64,000 nucleotides of DNA from a virus, in the IMG/VR virus record IMGVR_UViG_3300023094_000009, positions 1-64,000 of that record; one strand, 5' to 3'. Made by a program: the position numbers and the translations under genes. Positions 7,630 through 15,486 of this stretch are shown piece after piece (the stretch's first letter is position 1; each line of letters opens with the position of its first letter). The notes under the pieces are model-generated. The model saw only the letters and a program-made list of their open reading frames with translations, did not search any database and had not been told where the DNA came from.

Positions 7630-8898
7630 ATGCAAGAATTTAACCTAGCCTCTGCGCTGGAAATCTATGAACAAGAAAGTAACATAGCTGGGGCAGCCAA
7701 GAAACACTGCCTCGAAATTGGAATTCCGTATGAGGAAAAGTACAGAAACAGGATGAGAAGAGCAATTGAGTCCTCCAAAAACCGAGATGTTGAAAATGTT
7801 TCTGCAAGTTTGACACAGGGGTATGAATCATCCACAAAAGGTTTTTCTGCAATTGGTGAAGATGGTAAGATGATGAGCATTGAGCAGTATTGTTCTTTTT
7901 ATGGGTTGGATATGACCAAAGTTAAGAGTTATAAGCTGATCACTCACACTTCTGTTCCTTATTGGAATGTTGTTTTTTATGAGACTTCCCTTGAATCAGT
8001 TTTTAATTTTCAAGACCATTTGGATGAAGTTATCCAGAAATATGTATCTCCAGTCGAGTTAACTTCTTACGACTATCCAGATTACTCAAACTCTTTTGTA
8101 GATAGACTGGTTTATACTGACGTACACATAGGAATGTCAGTTGATGGTAATGGTGATCCTTTGTATGGCGGGGTGTGGAATAGAGAGGAGTTGCTGTCAA
8201 GATTAGATGCTTTAGTAGAGCATACTATAACTTTCCAAGCCTCAGAAACTTTAAGGATTGATTGTCTAGGAGATTACTTGGATGGACTTAAGGGCGAGAC
8301 AACACGAAAGGGGCACAAACTTCCCCAAAATATGAATGACAAAGAAGTTTTTGATCTTGGAGTTCAGTTTAAGGTTGAATTAGTGGATAGATTAGTTGGA
8401 AATTATAGAGAAATTATATGTACAAATCTTTGTGAGGATAACCATGCCGGAATTTTCTCATATTTTGTAAACCAAGCTGTGAAAGGTATTCTTGAACAAA
8501 AATATCCAAATAGAGTGAAAGTAGTAAACCAGAAAAAGTTTATTGACCACTACACAATTGGAAAGCATACTCTGATCTTGTGTCACGGAAAAGATAGTGA
8601 ATCCTTGAAGTTTGGATTTAAACCTCACTTAGATGACAAGCAGGAAAAGAAGATCGATCACTATTGTAAAGAGAATCAATTGTACAATGGAAACTACATT
8701 GAATTTTCGAAAGGAGACTCACATCTAGCACTTTACGATGAAAGTACAAGTAAAGATTTTCATTATTACAATTATCCTGCATTTTCTCCTCCCTCAAATT
8801 GGGTAAAGACTTGCTTTGGCAATACTCAACAAGGGTTTAAGTTTTTTAATATTCACAAAGAGAAAAATTTAAAAATATCTATTCCTTATTGGTTTTAA
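7630..8898 (+). CDS. calcineurin-like metallophosphoesterase (Mre11/SbcD-like nuclease)
   Basis: Probable DNA repair or recombination nuclease using two metal ions. The family motifs appear in order: DVH near residue 164; GDYLDG near 214; CEDNHAG near 270 (the GNHE/D block); LCHGKD near 319; and GDSHLAL near 364 (the GHxH-like block, with Asp-Ser for the first His). The N-terminal ~150 residues are a separate helical region, with predicted Myb/HTH-like content around residues 5-60. Similar proteins are common in large Bacteroidetes phages and annotated as repair exonucleases. No Rad50/SbcC partner is present in the window. An HNH gene follows after three bases. Confidence 0.75.
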   Translation: MQEFNLASALEIYEQESNIAGAAKKHCLEIGIPYEEKYRNRMRRAIESSKNRDVENVSASLTQGYESSTKGFSAIGEDGKMMSIEQYCSFYGLDMTKVKSYKLITHTSVPYWNVVFYETSLESVFNFQDHLDEVIQKYVSPVELTSYDYPDYSNSFVDRLVYTDVHIGMSVDGNGDPLYGGVWNREELLSRLDALVEHTITFQASETLRIDCLGDYLDGLKGETTRKGHKLPQNMNDKEVFDLGVQFKVELVDRLVGNYREIICTNLCEDNHAGIFSYFVNQAVKGILEQKYPNRVKVVNQKKFIDHYTIGKHTLILCHGKDSESLKFGFKPHLDDKQEKKIDHYCKENQLYNGNYIEFSKGDSHLALYDESTSKDFHYYNYPAFSPPSNWVKTCFGNTQQGFKFFNIHKEKNLKISIPYWF

Positions 8899-8901
8899 TT
8901 T

Positions 8902-9528
8902 ATGACGACTCAAGAGCTTAGATCCATGACTATCAACTACACAGAACAAGAGTTGGTTGAAGAACGGTGGAAAGATATAAAAAATTTTGAAGATTACTAT
9001 GAGGTTAGTTCATTAGGAAGATTCAGGAGCAAAAAACGGACAATAATAAGAAGTAACGGTGTTTCAGAGACGAAATCTGGTAGGATTTTAAAAAATAACT
9101 ATTATTCCAACGGCTATGTCCAACTTATTCTGTACGTAGAGAAAGTTAGGTATAATTTTTTAGGACATAGGGTTGTTGCAGAGCACTTTATACCTGCAAT
9201 TTCAGATAAGCTTATAGTAAACCACAAAAATTGTTTAAAGTGGGATAATAGAGTAAGTAATCTAGAGTGGTGCAATCATTCCGAAAATTATATTCATGCT
9301 GTGGATGCAGGATTAGTTGATAAAACTAAGATAAGTGGTGAGAATAGTTTAAGCTCTAAAATATCAGAGGAAGAAGCAATATACATCAAGGCTAATTATA
9401 GGCATTTTGGAAGAAATAAGGATTTATACCTTAAGTTTGAAAACAAGATAGGTAAAAAGCAGATTTCAGAGATAGCAAAAGGAAATTATTGGAAGCATCT
9501 AAACCACTTTATACCAGAAAAACTATGA
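8902..9528 (+). CDS. HNH homing endonuclease with NUMOD4 motif
   Basis: Begins (after ~20 residues) with a NUMOD4 module: ERWKDIKNFEDYYEVSSLGR, then F. An HNH nuclease core follows at residues ~105-135: VNHKNC...NRVSNLEWCNHSEN, with His-Asn-His metal/catalytic residues. The C-terminal helical part probably contacts DNA (NUMOD-like DNA-binding module near ISEEEAIYIK). Such genes spread into sites beside conserved phage genes, here the phosphoesterase. Overlaps the next gene by ATGA. Confidence 0.88.
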   Translation: MTTQELRSMTINYTEQELVEERWKDIKNFEDYYEVSSLGRFRSKKRTIIRSNGVSETKSGRILKNNYYSNGYVQLILYVEKVRYNFLGHRVVAEHFIPAISDKLIVNHKNCLKWDNRVSNLEWCNHSENYIHAVDAGLVDKTKISGENSLSSKISEEEAIYIKANYRHFGRNKDLYLKFENKIGKKQISEIAKGNYWKHLNHFIPEKL

Positions 9529-9719
9529 AATCATTCTACGTAGTAATTAACAAAGGAAATTCAATGCGTGAACTCCACTCCGAAGCAACATCATTCATTG
9601 GACGTGTGGGAGCTGTAATATCTAACAAAGAACTTACTAATTCTCCTTCTGTTTCTATTGGAGATGTATTGTATTGTCCATTGACGGGATTTAATTGGGA
9701 AGTGGTAGTGATTAAATGA
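9525..9719 (+). CDS. hypothetical protein, 64 aa
   Basis: Start at ATG 9525 overlapping the HNH stop; the longer reading from 9489 would add HNH shadow sequence. Small beta-rich protein with GDVLYCPLTGFNWEVV at its C-terminus. Not recognised. Confidence 0.55.
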   Translation: MKSFYVVINKGNSMRELHSEATSFIGRVGAVISNKELTNSPSVSIGDVLYCPLTGFNWEVVVIK

Positions 9720-9721
9720 TT

Positions 9722-9748
9722 GTTTTTCAGTCTTTTTGCCCGGAAATA
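9722..9748 (+). repeat. dispersed CAGT/CG element, forward copy
   Basis: GTTTTTCAGTCTTTTTGCCC then GGAAATAAA. Located between two small genes; its trailing A-rich part forms the leader of the gene at 9771. Confidence 0.6.
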
Positions 9749-9770
9749 AAAATTAAATAAACAGAAAATT

Positions 9771-9992
9771 ATGAAAAATATCAATTTCGCAACAAAAGTT
9801 AGAGCAAAAGAAACGCCTAAAGTATCAACTGAGAATAACAGCTATGCTCAGAAGAGGAGAGAAATTATGGAGGAAATCAATCATCCAGTCACAAAAGTCA
9901 ATCTAGACAAAAGCGTCTATAAAAAGACTGAAATAGAAAAGGCTCAACTAAAAGAAGCAAAACAATTAAACAAAACTTTAACATCTCTATAA
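9771..9992 (+). CDS. hypothetical basic protein, 73 aa
   Basis: ATG after an A-rich leader. Lys/Glu-rich, probably extended or helical, no hydrophobic core evident, so possibly disordered. Its last codons overlap the -33 element of the promoter at 9989. Confidence 0.5.
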   Translation: MKNINFATKVRAKETPKVSTENNSYAQKRREIMEEINHPVTKVNLDKSVYKKTEIEKAQLKEAKQLNKTLTSL

Positions 9993-10023
9993 CATCTGCA
10001 TTCAAAAATAGGTGTTACCTTTA
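9989..10023 (+). promoter_or_regulatory. promoter ATAACA-N21-TACCTTTA
   Basis: ATAACA at 9989-9994 and TACCTTTA at 10016-10023, with the 21-base spacing of the phage promoter consensus. No ORF follows before a strong terminator, so it drives a non-coding RNA. Confidence 0.55.
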
Positions 10024-10028
10024 CAGCA

Positions 10029-10163
10029 TAAATAAATGAACTAAGATAGGTAAGTGTTGGACAACAGGTAAAATGTTTCGTAGTAGTTAGGTAAGGCATT
10101 TTGTAAAATAAATGTGTTTTTGAAAAGGAGGTTAGGACTTAGGTTCTTTCCTCCTTTTTTGTT
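10029..10163 (+). ncRNA. candidate small non-coding RNA (~135 nt)
   Basis: The segment lies between a consensus promoter and a strong intrinsic terminator and contains no ORF: each of its three ATGs meets a stop within six codons. Internal complementarity includes AAAATG (~10072) with CATTTT (10098-10103). It resembles no RNA family I know. It could be a trans-acting phage RNA or a decoy; the orientation of flanking genes offers no other role for the promoter. Confidence 0.45.
10123..10163 (+). terminator. intrinsic terminator
   Basis: Perfect 9-bp stem AAAAGGAGG (10123-10131) / CCTCCTTTT (10150-10158) with an 18-base loop and a T6 tract. Ends the unit from the 9989 promoter. Confidence 0.8.
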
Positions 10164-10187
10164 TGGTAAAATTGTAAATTTTCCTTT

Positions 10188-10211
10188 GTTTCAGTCTTTT
10201 TCGCGCAAAAG
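10188..10211 (+). repeat. dispersed CAGT/CG element, forward copy
   Basis: GTTTCAGTCTTTTTCGCGCA followed by AAA. Sits 17 bases before the TTAACA box of the next promoter, as do several other copies. Confidence 0.6.
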
Positions 10212-10227
10212 TTAAAATAACAAAGCA

Positions 10228-10262
10228 TTAACAACCTGATAGAAATAAAACCTTTACCTTTG
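10228..10262 (+). promoter_or_regulatory. phage promoter TTAACA-N21-TACCTTTG
   Basis: TTAACA at 10228-10233 and TACCTTTG at 10255-10262; the ATG at 10269 is six bases downstream, indicating a leaderless transcript. Confidence 0.75.
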
Positions 10263-10268
10263 TCATAT

Positions 10269-10601
10269 ATGAGTTGTAATTGTAAAAACATAACCTGTGG
10301 TTCAAAAGAAGGTGAACAGCAGAAAGTATTGATGTCTCCAAAGCATATGACAGAATATCTGCAAAAGAGAAGAGATAGAGGAATGTCCAAATTTATTCTA
10401 ATTGACCCTTGTATCACAGAAGAAATTCAGTATCTATGGGGGAATGGTATTTTTACTTATGGATGCTGTTGTGGACATAACTACTTAGATTCATTTGTAA
10501 ATGTAGATGAAAAAGATATTCAATGGATGCTTGATAATGGATATGTGCAGAATCACGCTGATAAAACAAGAAAAGACACATTTAAATTGAAAAGCGTATG
10601 A
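10269..10601 (+). CDS. Cys-rich conserved phage protein, 110 aa
   Basis: The promoter position selects ATG 10269 over a TTG at 10260. Cysteines cluster at the N-terminus (CNCKNITC) and in FTYGCCCGHN (residues ~61-70), suggesting a metal-binding core. The segment ending in WMLDNGY is a pattern I associate with small phage proteins of unknown function. First gene of the unit running to ~15.7 kb. Confidence 0.65.
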   Translation: MSCNCKNITCGSKEGEQQKVLMSPKHMTEYLQKRRDRGMSKFILIDPCITEEIQYLWGNGIFTYGCCCGHNYLDSFVNVDEKDIQWMLDNGYVQNHADKTRKDTFKLKSV

Positions 10602-10783
10602 TGCAAAAAATTAAATTCTGTTGGGAAGTACTAAAAGGCAGATCAGGAAGTTGGGTATTCTTTATACTTGATGAAAAGCAACAAATGCAGATACTAAATA
10701 AAGAAGAGGCTGACCTAACTCTGAACTACATACAGGTAGACAAAAAAGTGATGGAAATAATTGCAAGCAAATTAAGTAGATGA
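10598..10783 (+). CDS. hypothetical protein, 61 aa
   Basis: ATGATG start overlapping the previous stop; overlapped at the end by the next ATG. Aromatic N-terminus (KFCWEVLKGRSGSWVFF), then charged. Not recognised. Confidence 0.55.
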   Translation: MMQKIKFCWEVLKGRSGSWVFFILDEKQQMQILNKEEADLTLNYIQVDKKVMEIIASKLSR

Positions 10784-11169
10784 AATTCAACAACCAAAAA
10801 GTAACAAATAAAATCATTCAGTATGCCAGAACCAAGGAAAAATTGGAAGTGGTGTATGGTAAAATGAGATGGAATTACAAATGTCATTTAAACTCTGTCC
10901 ACGAAGCTTGGCGCAAAGGATATGACAAAATAGCAATGGTTGTTCAAATAGAAGATGATTGGTGTTGTATTCATTTCTTGAACTATGATGGAGAAAAATT
11001 CATCGACAATACTTTAGGAGAATGGAGCAGATGCTACGAGTATAGATTTATCAAGTTTATTGGTGAAGATGAATTTAGAAACGTAGGCGGAGTGTTTGAG
11101 AATTATCGTGAGTATCTGAGATCAAAACTTTCTTGGTGGGAACGGTTGACAAGTAATGTCCAGTTTTAA
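10780..11169 (+). CDS. hypothetical protein, 129 aa
   Basis: Starts in an ATGA overlap. A compact alpha/beta protein rich in Trp/Cys (DDWCCIHFLNYDG, SWWERL). No catalytic motif visible. The complementary frames are shadows. The 86 bases after its stop hold only a 22-codon frame (11156-11224) that I do not call. Confidence 0.6.
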   Translation: MKFNNQKVTNKIIQYARTKEKLEVVYGKMRWNYKCHLNSVHEAWRKGYDKIAMVVQIEDDWCCIHFLNYDGEKFIDNTLGEWSRCYEYRFIKFIGEDEFRNVGGVFENYREYLRSKLSWWERLTSNVQF

Positions 11170-11282
11170 GTGCAATAAACTTGACAAATTAGTCTCTGAA
11201 ACCTATGATACGATTAACTTATAGACAATCCACCTAACCAAATAATTACCACTAGGTGAAAATTCTGGCAAAATTAGAAAAG

Positions 11283-11522
11283 ATGGAAAAGATAAAAGCA
11301 GCAGATGGAGGAAGACCTTCATATTTAGATATTGAAACACCAGAAGGATACATTTCCTATTATGAAGAATGTTGCCCCGGAATGCCAATTGAGGTAGCAA
11401 GGAAACTATTTGAAGACGCTAGACCTAAAGTGATAGGTGCTGATTTCAAGGGAATAATTATTACAGGAACAAAAGGAAACGATCATGGAAATAGAAAATA
11501 CAATCTTACAGATAATTGCTGA
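11283..11522 (+). CDS. hypothetical protein, 79 aa
   Basis: ATG at 11283; a GTG at 11256 would add nine basic residues and cannot be excluded. Contains YYEECCPGMPIEVARKLFEDA, a helix with a Cys pair. Overlaps the coiled-coil gene by 38 bases. Unknown. Confidence 0.5.
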   Translation: MEKIKAADGGRPSYLDIETPEGYISYYEECCPGMPIEVARKLFEDARPKVIGADFKGIIITGTKGNDHGNRKYNLTDNC

Positions 11523-12069
11523 TGCTAACAGGTTTAGGAATATTCATGATAACTTGTATATAGACAAAGAGAACAACAAGTTCGTAGCCACACAATATGG
11601 GTTCATACCTGATGAAATTTACAATACAGAGCTCCTAATTCGGCAACATAAAATTGAAACGGAGAAACTTACCTCAGAAATAAATAAACTGAACAACAAG
11701 TTAGACGATGCTGATTATGATCTGATAGTGGCACGTAAAGAGGTAACTAAACTACAAGAAAAATTAAAAAATACCAAGCAAGAAGACAAACAAGTTGCTT
11801 ATAATAAAGGAGAGATAAAACACCTAAAGGAGACTAGACAAGCCTTAAAGGATAAAAACGATAGATTAAAGAAAAGTAATTTAGAATACCAAGAAGTTTT
11901 ATTTCAGTTTCTTTCTGGCGAAAATTATATAAAGGCTATGAATAAGATGAGAGAATTTGAAGCAGAACAAATTATTGAACTTTTTAGTGGAGAACTCACA
12001 CAGGAAGTGTTCGATAAAACAAAAGAGGAAACTAGAGTAAATCCTGACTACGAAAAATTTTACGCCTAA
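11485..12069 (+). CDS. coiled-coil protein, 194 aa
   Basis: Residues ~50-135 are a long heptad-like coiled coil (repeated K-L-x-x-x-I/L with Glu/Lys between). A short globular N-terminus precedes it and an acidic C-terminus follows. A copy of the dispersed motif (11901-11926) lies inside the coding frame. Could be a structural spacer or regulator; no family recognised. Confidence 0.65.
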   Translation: MEIENTILQIIADANRFRNIHDNLYIDKENNKFVATQYGFIPDEIYNTELLIRQHKIETEKLTSEINKLNNKLDDADYDLIVARKEVTKLQEKLKNTKQEDKQVAYNKGEIKHLKETRQALKDKNDRLKKSNLEYQEVLFQFLSGENYIKAMNKMREFEAEQIIELFSGELTQEVFDKTKEETRVNPDYEKFYA

Positions 12070-12248
12070 TGAGATTTGAGTATGAATGCCCTAAGTGCTA
12101 TAATGAAATGGAAGGAAGTTTTGGAGATAACGTTTATTGCGAAACATGCGATGTGAGTTATGAGACCGATTGGGACTACACTTCAGGGGATAGCATGGGA
12201 GCATGGTTATCAGGAAAGAAATACACAGGAAAAGTTGATATCGAGTAG
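12069..12248 (+). CDS. zinc-ribbon protein, 59 aa
   Basis: TAATG overlap with the previous stop. CPKC (residues 7-10) and CETC (24-27) form a two-knuckle zinc ribbon as in rubredoxin-like and transcription-factor ribbons. The rest is acidic. Possibly a nucleic-acid or protein adaptor; partner unknown. Confidence 0.6.
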   Translation: MRFEYECPKCYNEMEGSFGDNVYCETCDVSYETDWDYTSGDSMGAWLSGKKYTGKVDIE

Positions 12249-12280
12249 TCCCACAAACAAAACTGAAAAGTAAAAGATAA

Positions 12281-12306
12281 TTTACAAAAACAATACAAAT
12301 TGTAAA
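12281..12306. promoter_or_regulatory. inverted repeat, possible operator or RNA hairpin
   Basis: Perfect 7-bp inverted repeat TTTACAA (12281-12287) / TTGTAAA (12300-12306) with a 12-base spacer, 15 bases before an ATG. No T tract follows, so it is not a terminator. Confidence 0.35.
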
Positions 12307-12320
12307 AAATATTTAACGTT

Positions 12321-12599
12321 ATGAGACTATTTGAAATACAAGTTGACGGTGAAAAAGAAAGAATTGGAGCAAAGAATCCAATTGAAGCTTTGAAATATTA
12401 TCTAGATTTAACTAACAGTGATTTAGACTGGGTCGATGACATTATCGAAATCCCTAAAAATAATTGGAAGTGCATTACAGTTAAGAATTGGGATCACGAC
12501 CCTGAAAATCCAGATGATATGATGGAATCATGGACAGCAGAAGAACTCATGAAAGGATTAACATCTCCTGAACATATTTCGACAAGTTGTATACCTTAG
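12321..12599 (+). CDS. hypothetical protein, 92 aa
   Basis: ATG after an AT-rich leader that carries the inverted repeat at 12281. N-terminal beta-alpha unit (FEIQVDGEKERIGAKNPIEA) resembles a small modification- or sensor-like fold; acidic C-terminus. Not recognised. Confidence 0.6.
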   Translation: MRLFEIQVDGEKERIGAKNPIEALKYYLDLTNSDLDWVDDIIEIPKNNWKCITVKNWDHDPENPDDMMESWTAEELMKGLTSPEHISTSCIP

Positions 12600-12637
12600 A
12601 TTCTTGATTCGCGAATTGAAAATTAAAAATAGGATAA

Positions 12638-12847
12638 ATGAAATACATTGAAAATTTCCATGAAAATTTAGAAAGTAAAGAGAGTGGATACATCACTTTG
12701 GAGGGAGATATTACTCAAACAAAAACCAACTTGGCTTACGTAAAAGGAAATTCTAAGAATAAACCTCTTATTATGAGCACTGGATTATGTTCATCTTGGA
12801 ATGATATTGAAATTTTCACTAACTATGTAAGAAGCACGGATAAATAA
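12638..12847 (+). CDS. hypothetical protein, 69 aa
   Basis: ATG preceded by an A-rich leader next to TTCGCGAA, a degenerate reverse motif copy. Mixed composition with GLCSSWNDIEIF near the C-terminus. Followed by 89 bases with no gene. Unknown. Confidence 0.5.
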   Translation: MKYIENFHENLESKESGYITLEGDITQTKTNLAYVKGNSKNKPLIMSTGLCSSWNDIEIFTNYVRSTDK

Positions 12848-12936
12848 GACGATTTAAGACACTTAAAATATATCAGATGTATAAGTAGTCCAGATATCAG
12901 GTAAAAGTGCCTTAAAACAATTAAAAACAACAAAAT

Positions 12937-13059
12937 ATGTATTTTAAGAAATTAATACAGGCTTTCATTATTGCTATGATAAGCTCCGCAATAGTTGGAT
13001 GGGTAATTATAGAACTAATAATTTGGCTTTGTAACCACATTTCAATTGATTGGAACTAA
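12937..13059 (+). CDS. small membrane protein, 40 aa
   Basis: ATG after an A-rich leader (caacaaaat), TAA at 13057-13059. Residues ~6-33 are continuously hydrophobic (FIIAMISSAIVGWVIIELII), giving one long or two short membrane helices. Its stop overlaps the next ATG. Confidence 0.5.
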   Translation: MYFKKLIQAFIIAMISSAIVGWVIIELIIWLCNHISIDWN

Positions 13060-13358
13060 TGAGCATTGAATATAAATCACCTGTAGACGGAAAGATGTAT
13101 TCTTTCAACTATCAAGAGTTAAAGGAAAAGTATTTTGAGATAAATGAAATGTCTGATTCAGTTTTTTCTTCGCGGATTCCTGAGATATTACATTTCTGTT
13201 GTTTTGTAGGATTTTTAAAAGGCTTGGACAGTTCAATACTGTTAGGTGACGGAGGATTGATACACGAGCTTGTACACCTTCTCCATATTCCAGAAGAGCC
13301 TTTGATTAATCTGGATGAAATTAGAAAGAATTTTAAAATATTAATGAGGTTGGCATGA
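13059..13358 (+). CDS. hypothetical protein, 99 aa
   Basis: ATG at 13059 in a TAATG overlap; a TTG at 13050 is the alternative. Helical protein with ILHFCCFVGFL and HELVHLLHIPEE; the HELVH could look like a zinc-protease motif, but no further support is visible. A forward copy of the dispersed motif (13155-13179) lies in frame. Confidence 0.55.
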   Translation: MSIEYKSPVDGKMYSFNYQELKEKYFEINEMSDSVFSSRIPEILHFCCFVGFLKGLDSSILLGDGGLIHELVHLLHIPEEPLINLDEIRKNFKILMRLA

Positions 13359-13579
13359 AATACGAAGAAGGATTAGACATGAATCAGTTCAATAGAGTGG
13401 ATGAGATAAGTCATTATAATCATAATTATTATATAGGACTCTCTCCATTTGATTTACTATTTGAGAAATCAGATGACGATGATACTTCTGAATGGTACTT
13501 AATAAAAGGAAAAGATACAATTTTTTTAGGAGAGTCGTATTGTTCAGATGGAGACAAGCTTCGTGTGCGATTTGCTTAA
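13355..13579 (+). CDS. hypothetical protein, 74 aa
   Basis: ATGA overlap at 13355; ATG 13379 is an alternative start. Acidic middle (EKSDDDDTSEW) flanked by beta-prone segments. Unknown. Confidence 0.5.
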   Translation: MKYEEGLDMNQFNRVDEISHYNHNYYIGLSPFDLLFEKSDDDDTSEWYLIKGKDTIFLGESYCSDGDKLRVRFA

Positions 13580-13600
13580 CAGAGAAATAAAAATACACTT

Positions 13601-13795
13601 ATGACAGAAAAAGAAATATACGAAGAAATTATCAACTACATCAAAACTGATGCAGAAATAGCAATTCCAATAGGCAGATACTTCAATGTAAACGGAGGAC
13701 ATATAACCAAGAATGAGTATGGTAAAATCCTTCTTGAAGTTTTGTGTGAAGAGCTTGAAAATAAATTTTTGAGAGATGCGGAAAAAAGAAACTAA
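13601..13795 (+). CDS. hypothetical protein, 64 aa
   Basis: ATG after an A-rich leader. Helical and acidic, no cysteine except one near the C-terminus. Overlapped by a small broken frame at 13776. Confidence 0.5.
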   Translation: MTEKEIYEEIINYIKTDAEIAIPIGRYFNVNGGHITKNEYGKILLEVLCEELENKFLRDAEKRN

Positions 13796-13939
13796 ATTTA
13801 ATTATGGAAGTGTAGAACTTTCCATGGCAGATTTCAAAGTCACACTCTAAATTCTCCTGATTGGTTTTTTGGAATAACGAAAATCTGTACTAAATGCGGG
13901 TTCATTACTAATGAAGGAAAGTTTAAAAGTCATAACTAA
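13776..13939 (+). pseudogene. broken zinc-finger gene (frameshifted)
   Basis: A 24-codon frame from ATG 13776 stops at 13850. In the -1 frame an uninterrupted stretch to TAA 13937-13939 encodes a good zinc protein segment (WKCRTFHGRF, NSPDWFFGITKICTKCG, then GKFKSHN) but has no start codon after the in-frame TAA at 13799-13801. A single indel near 13793-13803 would join a start to this segment. I see no slippery heptamer in the right register, so decay or a sequencing indel is likelier than programmed frameshifting. Confidence 0.45.
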
Positions 13940-13962
13940 TTTCGCGCGAAAAACAAATAAAA

Positions 13963-14163
13963 ATGAAAATAATCAAACAAGGAAAACTACCAGAACAGAG
14001 TAAACAAATTACATGTAAGAAGTGTGAGACAGTTTACTCTTATACTCGTGCAGATGTTTTATCTGATTTCAGGGATCAGGCAGAATGGGTAAGGTGTCCA
14101 GTATGCAACTTAGTTAAAGTGGTAAGACACCCTCAACAGCAAACAAATAGGATGGATGACTAA
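13963..14163 (+). CDS. zinc-ribbon protein, 66 aa
   Basis: CKKC (residues ~18-21) and CPVC (~45-48) bracket a short domain, the typical four-Cys zinc ribbon. Basic N-terminus, Gln/Asp tail. Preceded by a palindromic TTTCGCGCGAAA core of the dispersed motif. Role unknown. Confidence 0.6.
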   Translation: MKIIKQGKLPEQSKQITCKKCETVYSYTRADVLSDFRDQAEWVRCPVCNLVKVVRHPQQQTNRMDD

Positions 14164-14179
14164 TTAAAAAATAAAAATT

Positions 14180-14434
14180 ATGAACTTTAAAGCAGAAGAA
14201 TCAAGACCACATGAAGAAATTATCTTTGAGATGGCACAAGGTAAGAAAAGAACTACTAAAGAATTAGAGCATTATTTAGATGGGATTTTTGACTTTCTGG
14301 AACACATATACGGACTAAGCTATAAGCTAGAAATCCAATCAAAGTTTTATCTACTAAAAAAGGAAAAGGAGTCAGGTTGGGTGGAACAAGGTATGAGACT
14401 AATGTGGGGTAATCCAAAATCGAGAAAAGAATGA
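14180..14434 (+). CDS. hypothetical protein, 84 aa
   Basis: ATG 16 bases after the previous stop; overlaps the next start by four bases. Helical, with HYLDGIFDFLEHIYGLSYKL. No known motif. Confidence 0.55.
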   Translation: MNFKAEESRPHEEIIFEMAQGKKRTTKELEHYLDGIFDFLEHIYGLSYKLEIQSKFYLLKKEKESGWVEQGMRLMWGNPKSRKE

Positions 14435-14724
14435 ATAAACAAGTACACCTTTACAACGAAGATGGAAGTGAGAGTAAAATTAACCACTACCTAGATTGCA
14501 GAGATGGAATTGTTTCAGTTGTTAAGTTCAGAACTGATTCAGGATACGGGTCTCCTGTAGAAGCATATCTATGTGAGAATACAAAACATGAAGAAGTCTC
14601 TCTAATAATCAGAGATGGTAAGTATGAATCCAGTATAGACTTTGACACAGACTCTTGGAAATATATTGAAGACCTGATCAATGGTAAAGGAGAAGTGGTG
14701 AGGAGTTATATGGCAAATCGTTAA
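14431..14724 (+). CDS. hypothetical protein, 97 aa
   Basis: ATGA overlap start. Beta-rich with alternating hydrophobic residues; begins MNKQVHLYNEDGSES. Unknown. Followed by the next ATG one base after its stop. Confidence 0.55.
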   Translation: MNKQVHLYNEDGSESKINHYLDCRDGIVSVVKFRTDSGYGSPVEAYLCENTKHEEVSLIIRDGKYESSIDFDTDSWKYIEDLINGKGEVVRSYMANR

Positions 14725-14725
14725 T

Positions 14726-14944
14726 ATGAAAGATAACACAGTAATTGTAGTTGATCTAAGTAACTACAAAAAAGAGTACCAAGAGAAAGTTCCATTCAAG
14801 GGTATCATCACAGCAAAGTATGATAATGAACTCTGGGTGGAAAGTCTGGTGACAGACAAAGAGTATTTAATTTACTACACTCAGTGTTTAGAGGGTCTGC
14901 CTGTTGAAGACATTGAAAAGATGATTGACTTGAGTAAATATTGA
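14726..14944 (+). CDS. hypothetical protein, 72 aa
   Basis: Starts one base after the previous stop. Small beta-barrel-like pattern (KVPFKGIITAKYDNELWVESL). Ends at a reverse copy of the dispersed motif (14945-14968). Confidence 0.55.
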   Translation: MKDNTVIVVDLSNYKKEYQEKVPFKGIITAKYDNELWVESLVTDKEYLIYYTQCLEGLPVEDIEKMIDLSKY

Positions 14945-14977
14945 TCGCCAGAAAAAGAACTGAAAAGAAAAACAATC

Positions 14978-15226
14978 ATGAAATACAGAAAGAAACCAGT
15001 AGTAATAGAAGCAAAAGAACTTCTATACACTACAACATCACAAGAAGAAATAATCAAGTGGTCAAACAATAATATAAAGAAAGGATTAGACGGAGGGTTA
15101 ATAATCCCAACCCTTGAAGGTGATATGACAGCCAGTACAGGAGACTTTATCATCCAAGGAGTGCAAGGTGAATTCTATCCATGTAAGCCTGACATCTTTA
15201 ATCTTACTTATGAATTAGCAGAATGA
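14978..15226 (+). CDS. PGDYG-like conserved phage protein
   Basis: The opening KYRKKPVVIEAKEL and the C-terminal block LEGDMTASTGDFIIQGVQG...FYPCKPDIF match the widespread small phage family with the pattern KPV.IEA...TLEG.M.A..GD.II.GV.GE.YPCKPDIF, related to PGDYG-domain proteins. The function of the family is not established. Overlaps the next gene by ATGA. Confidence 0.65.
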   Translation: MKYRKKPVVIEAKELLYTTTSQEEIIKWSNNNIKKGLDGGLIIPTLEGDMTASTGDFIIQGVQGEFYPCKPDIFNLTYELAE

Positions 15227-15447
15227 AAAAAGAACTAAATAAAATAGCCAAGAAGTACGGATGCACTATTACAGAATTTAACTACGTGAACAATTTTGAT
15301 TGGCGATACTATGGAATCAGAATGGATGACAAAGAGGGTCTGCATCTAGATGAATACGCTTTTGAATATTGTGTGAGTGATCCAGAAGGTAAGGAACAGC
15401 AGTTAGTGTTATTCGAGGATTTTATTAAAGGTCAAATTGAACTCTAG
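15223..15447 (+). CDS. hypothetical protein, 74 aa
   Basis: ATGA overlap start. Mixed alpha/beta, contains FDWRYYGIRMDDKEGLHLD. Stop lies directly before a reverse motif copy (15450-15473). Confidence 0.55.
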   Translation: MKKELNKIAKKYGCTITEFNYVNNFDWRYYGIRMDDKEGLHLDEYAFEYCVSDPEGKEQQLVLFEDFIKGQIEL

Positions 15448-15449
15448 AA

Positions 15450-15473
15450 CTCGCCGAAAAAAGAACTGAAAAC
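15450..15473 (-). repeat. dispersed CAGT/CG element, reverse copy
   Basis: CTCGCCGAAAAAAGAACTG then AAAAC: a near-consensus reverse copy between two genes. Confidence 0.65.
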
Positions 15474-15486
15474 AAACAAAATAATC

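Noticed and set aside
11156-11224. 22-codon ORF after the gene at 10780
   Set aside because: Possible microprotein, but too short and without distinctive sequence to call.
13059-13358. Zinc metalloprotease suggested by HELVH
   Set aside because: Only a five-residue match in a small helical protein; no third ligand or family context.
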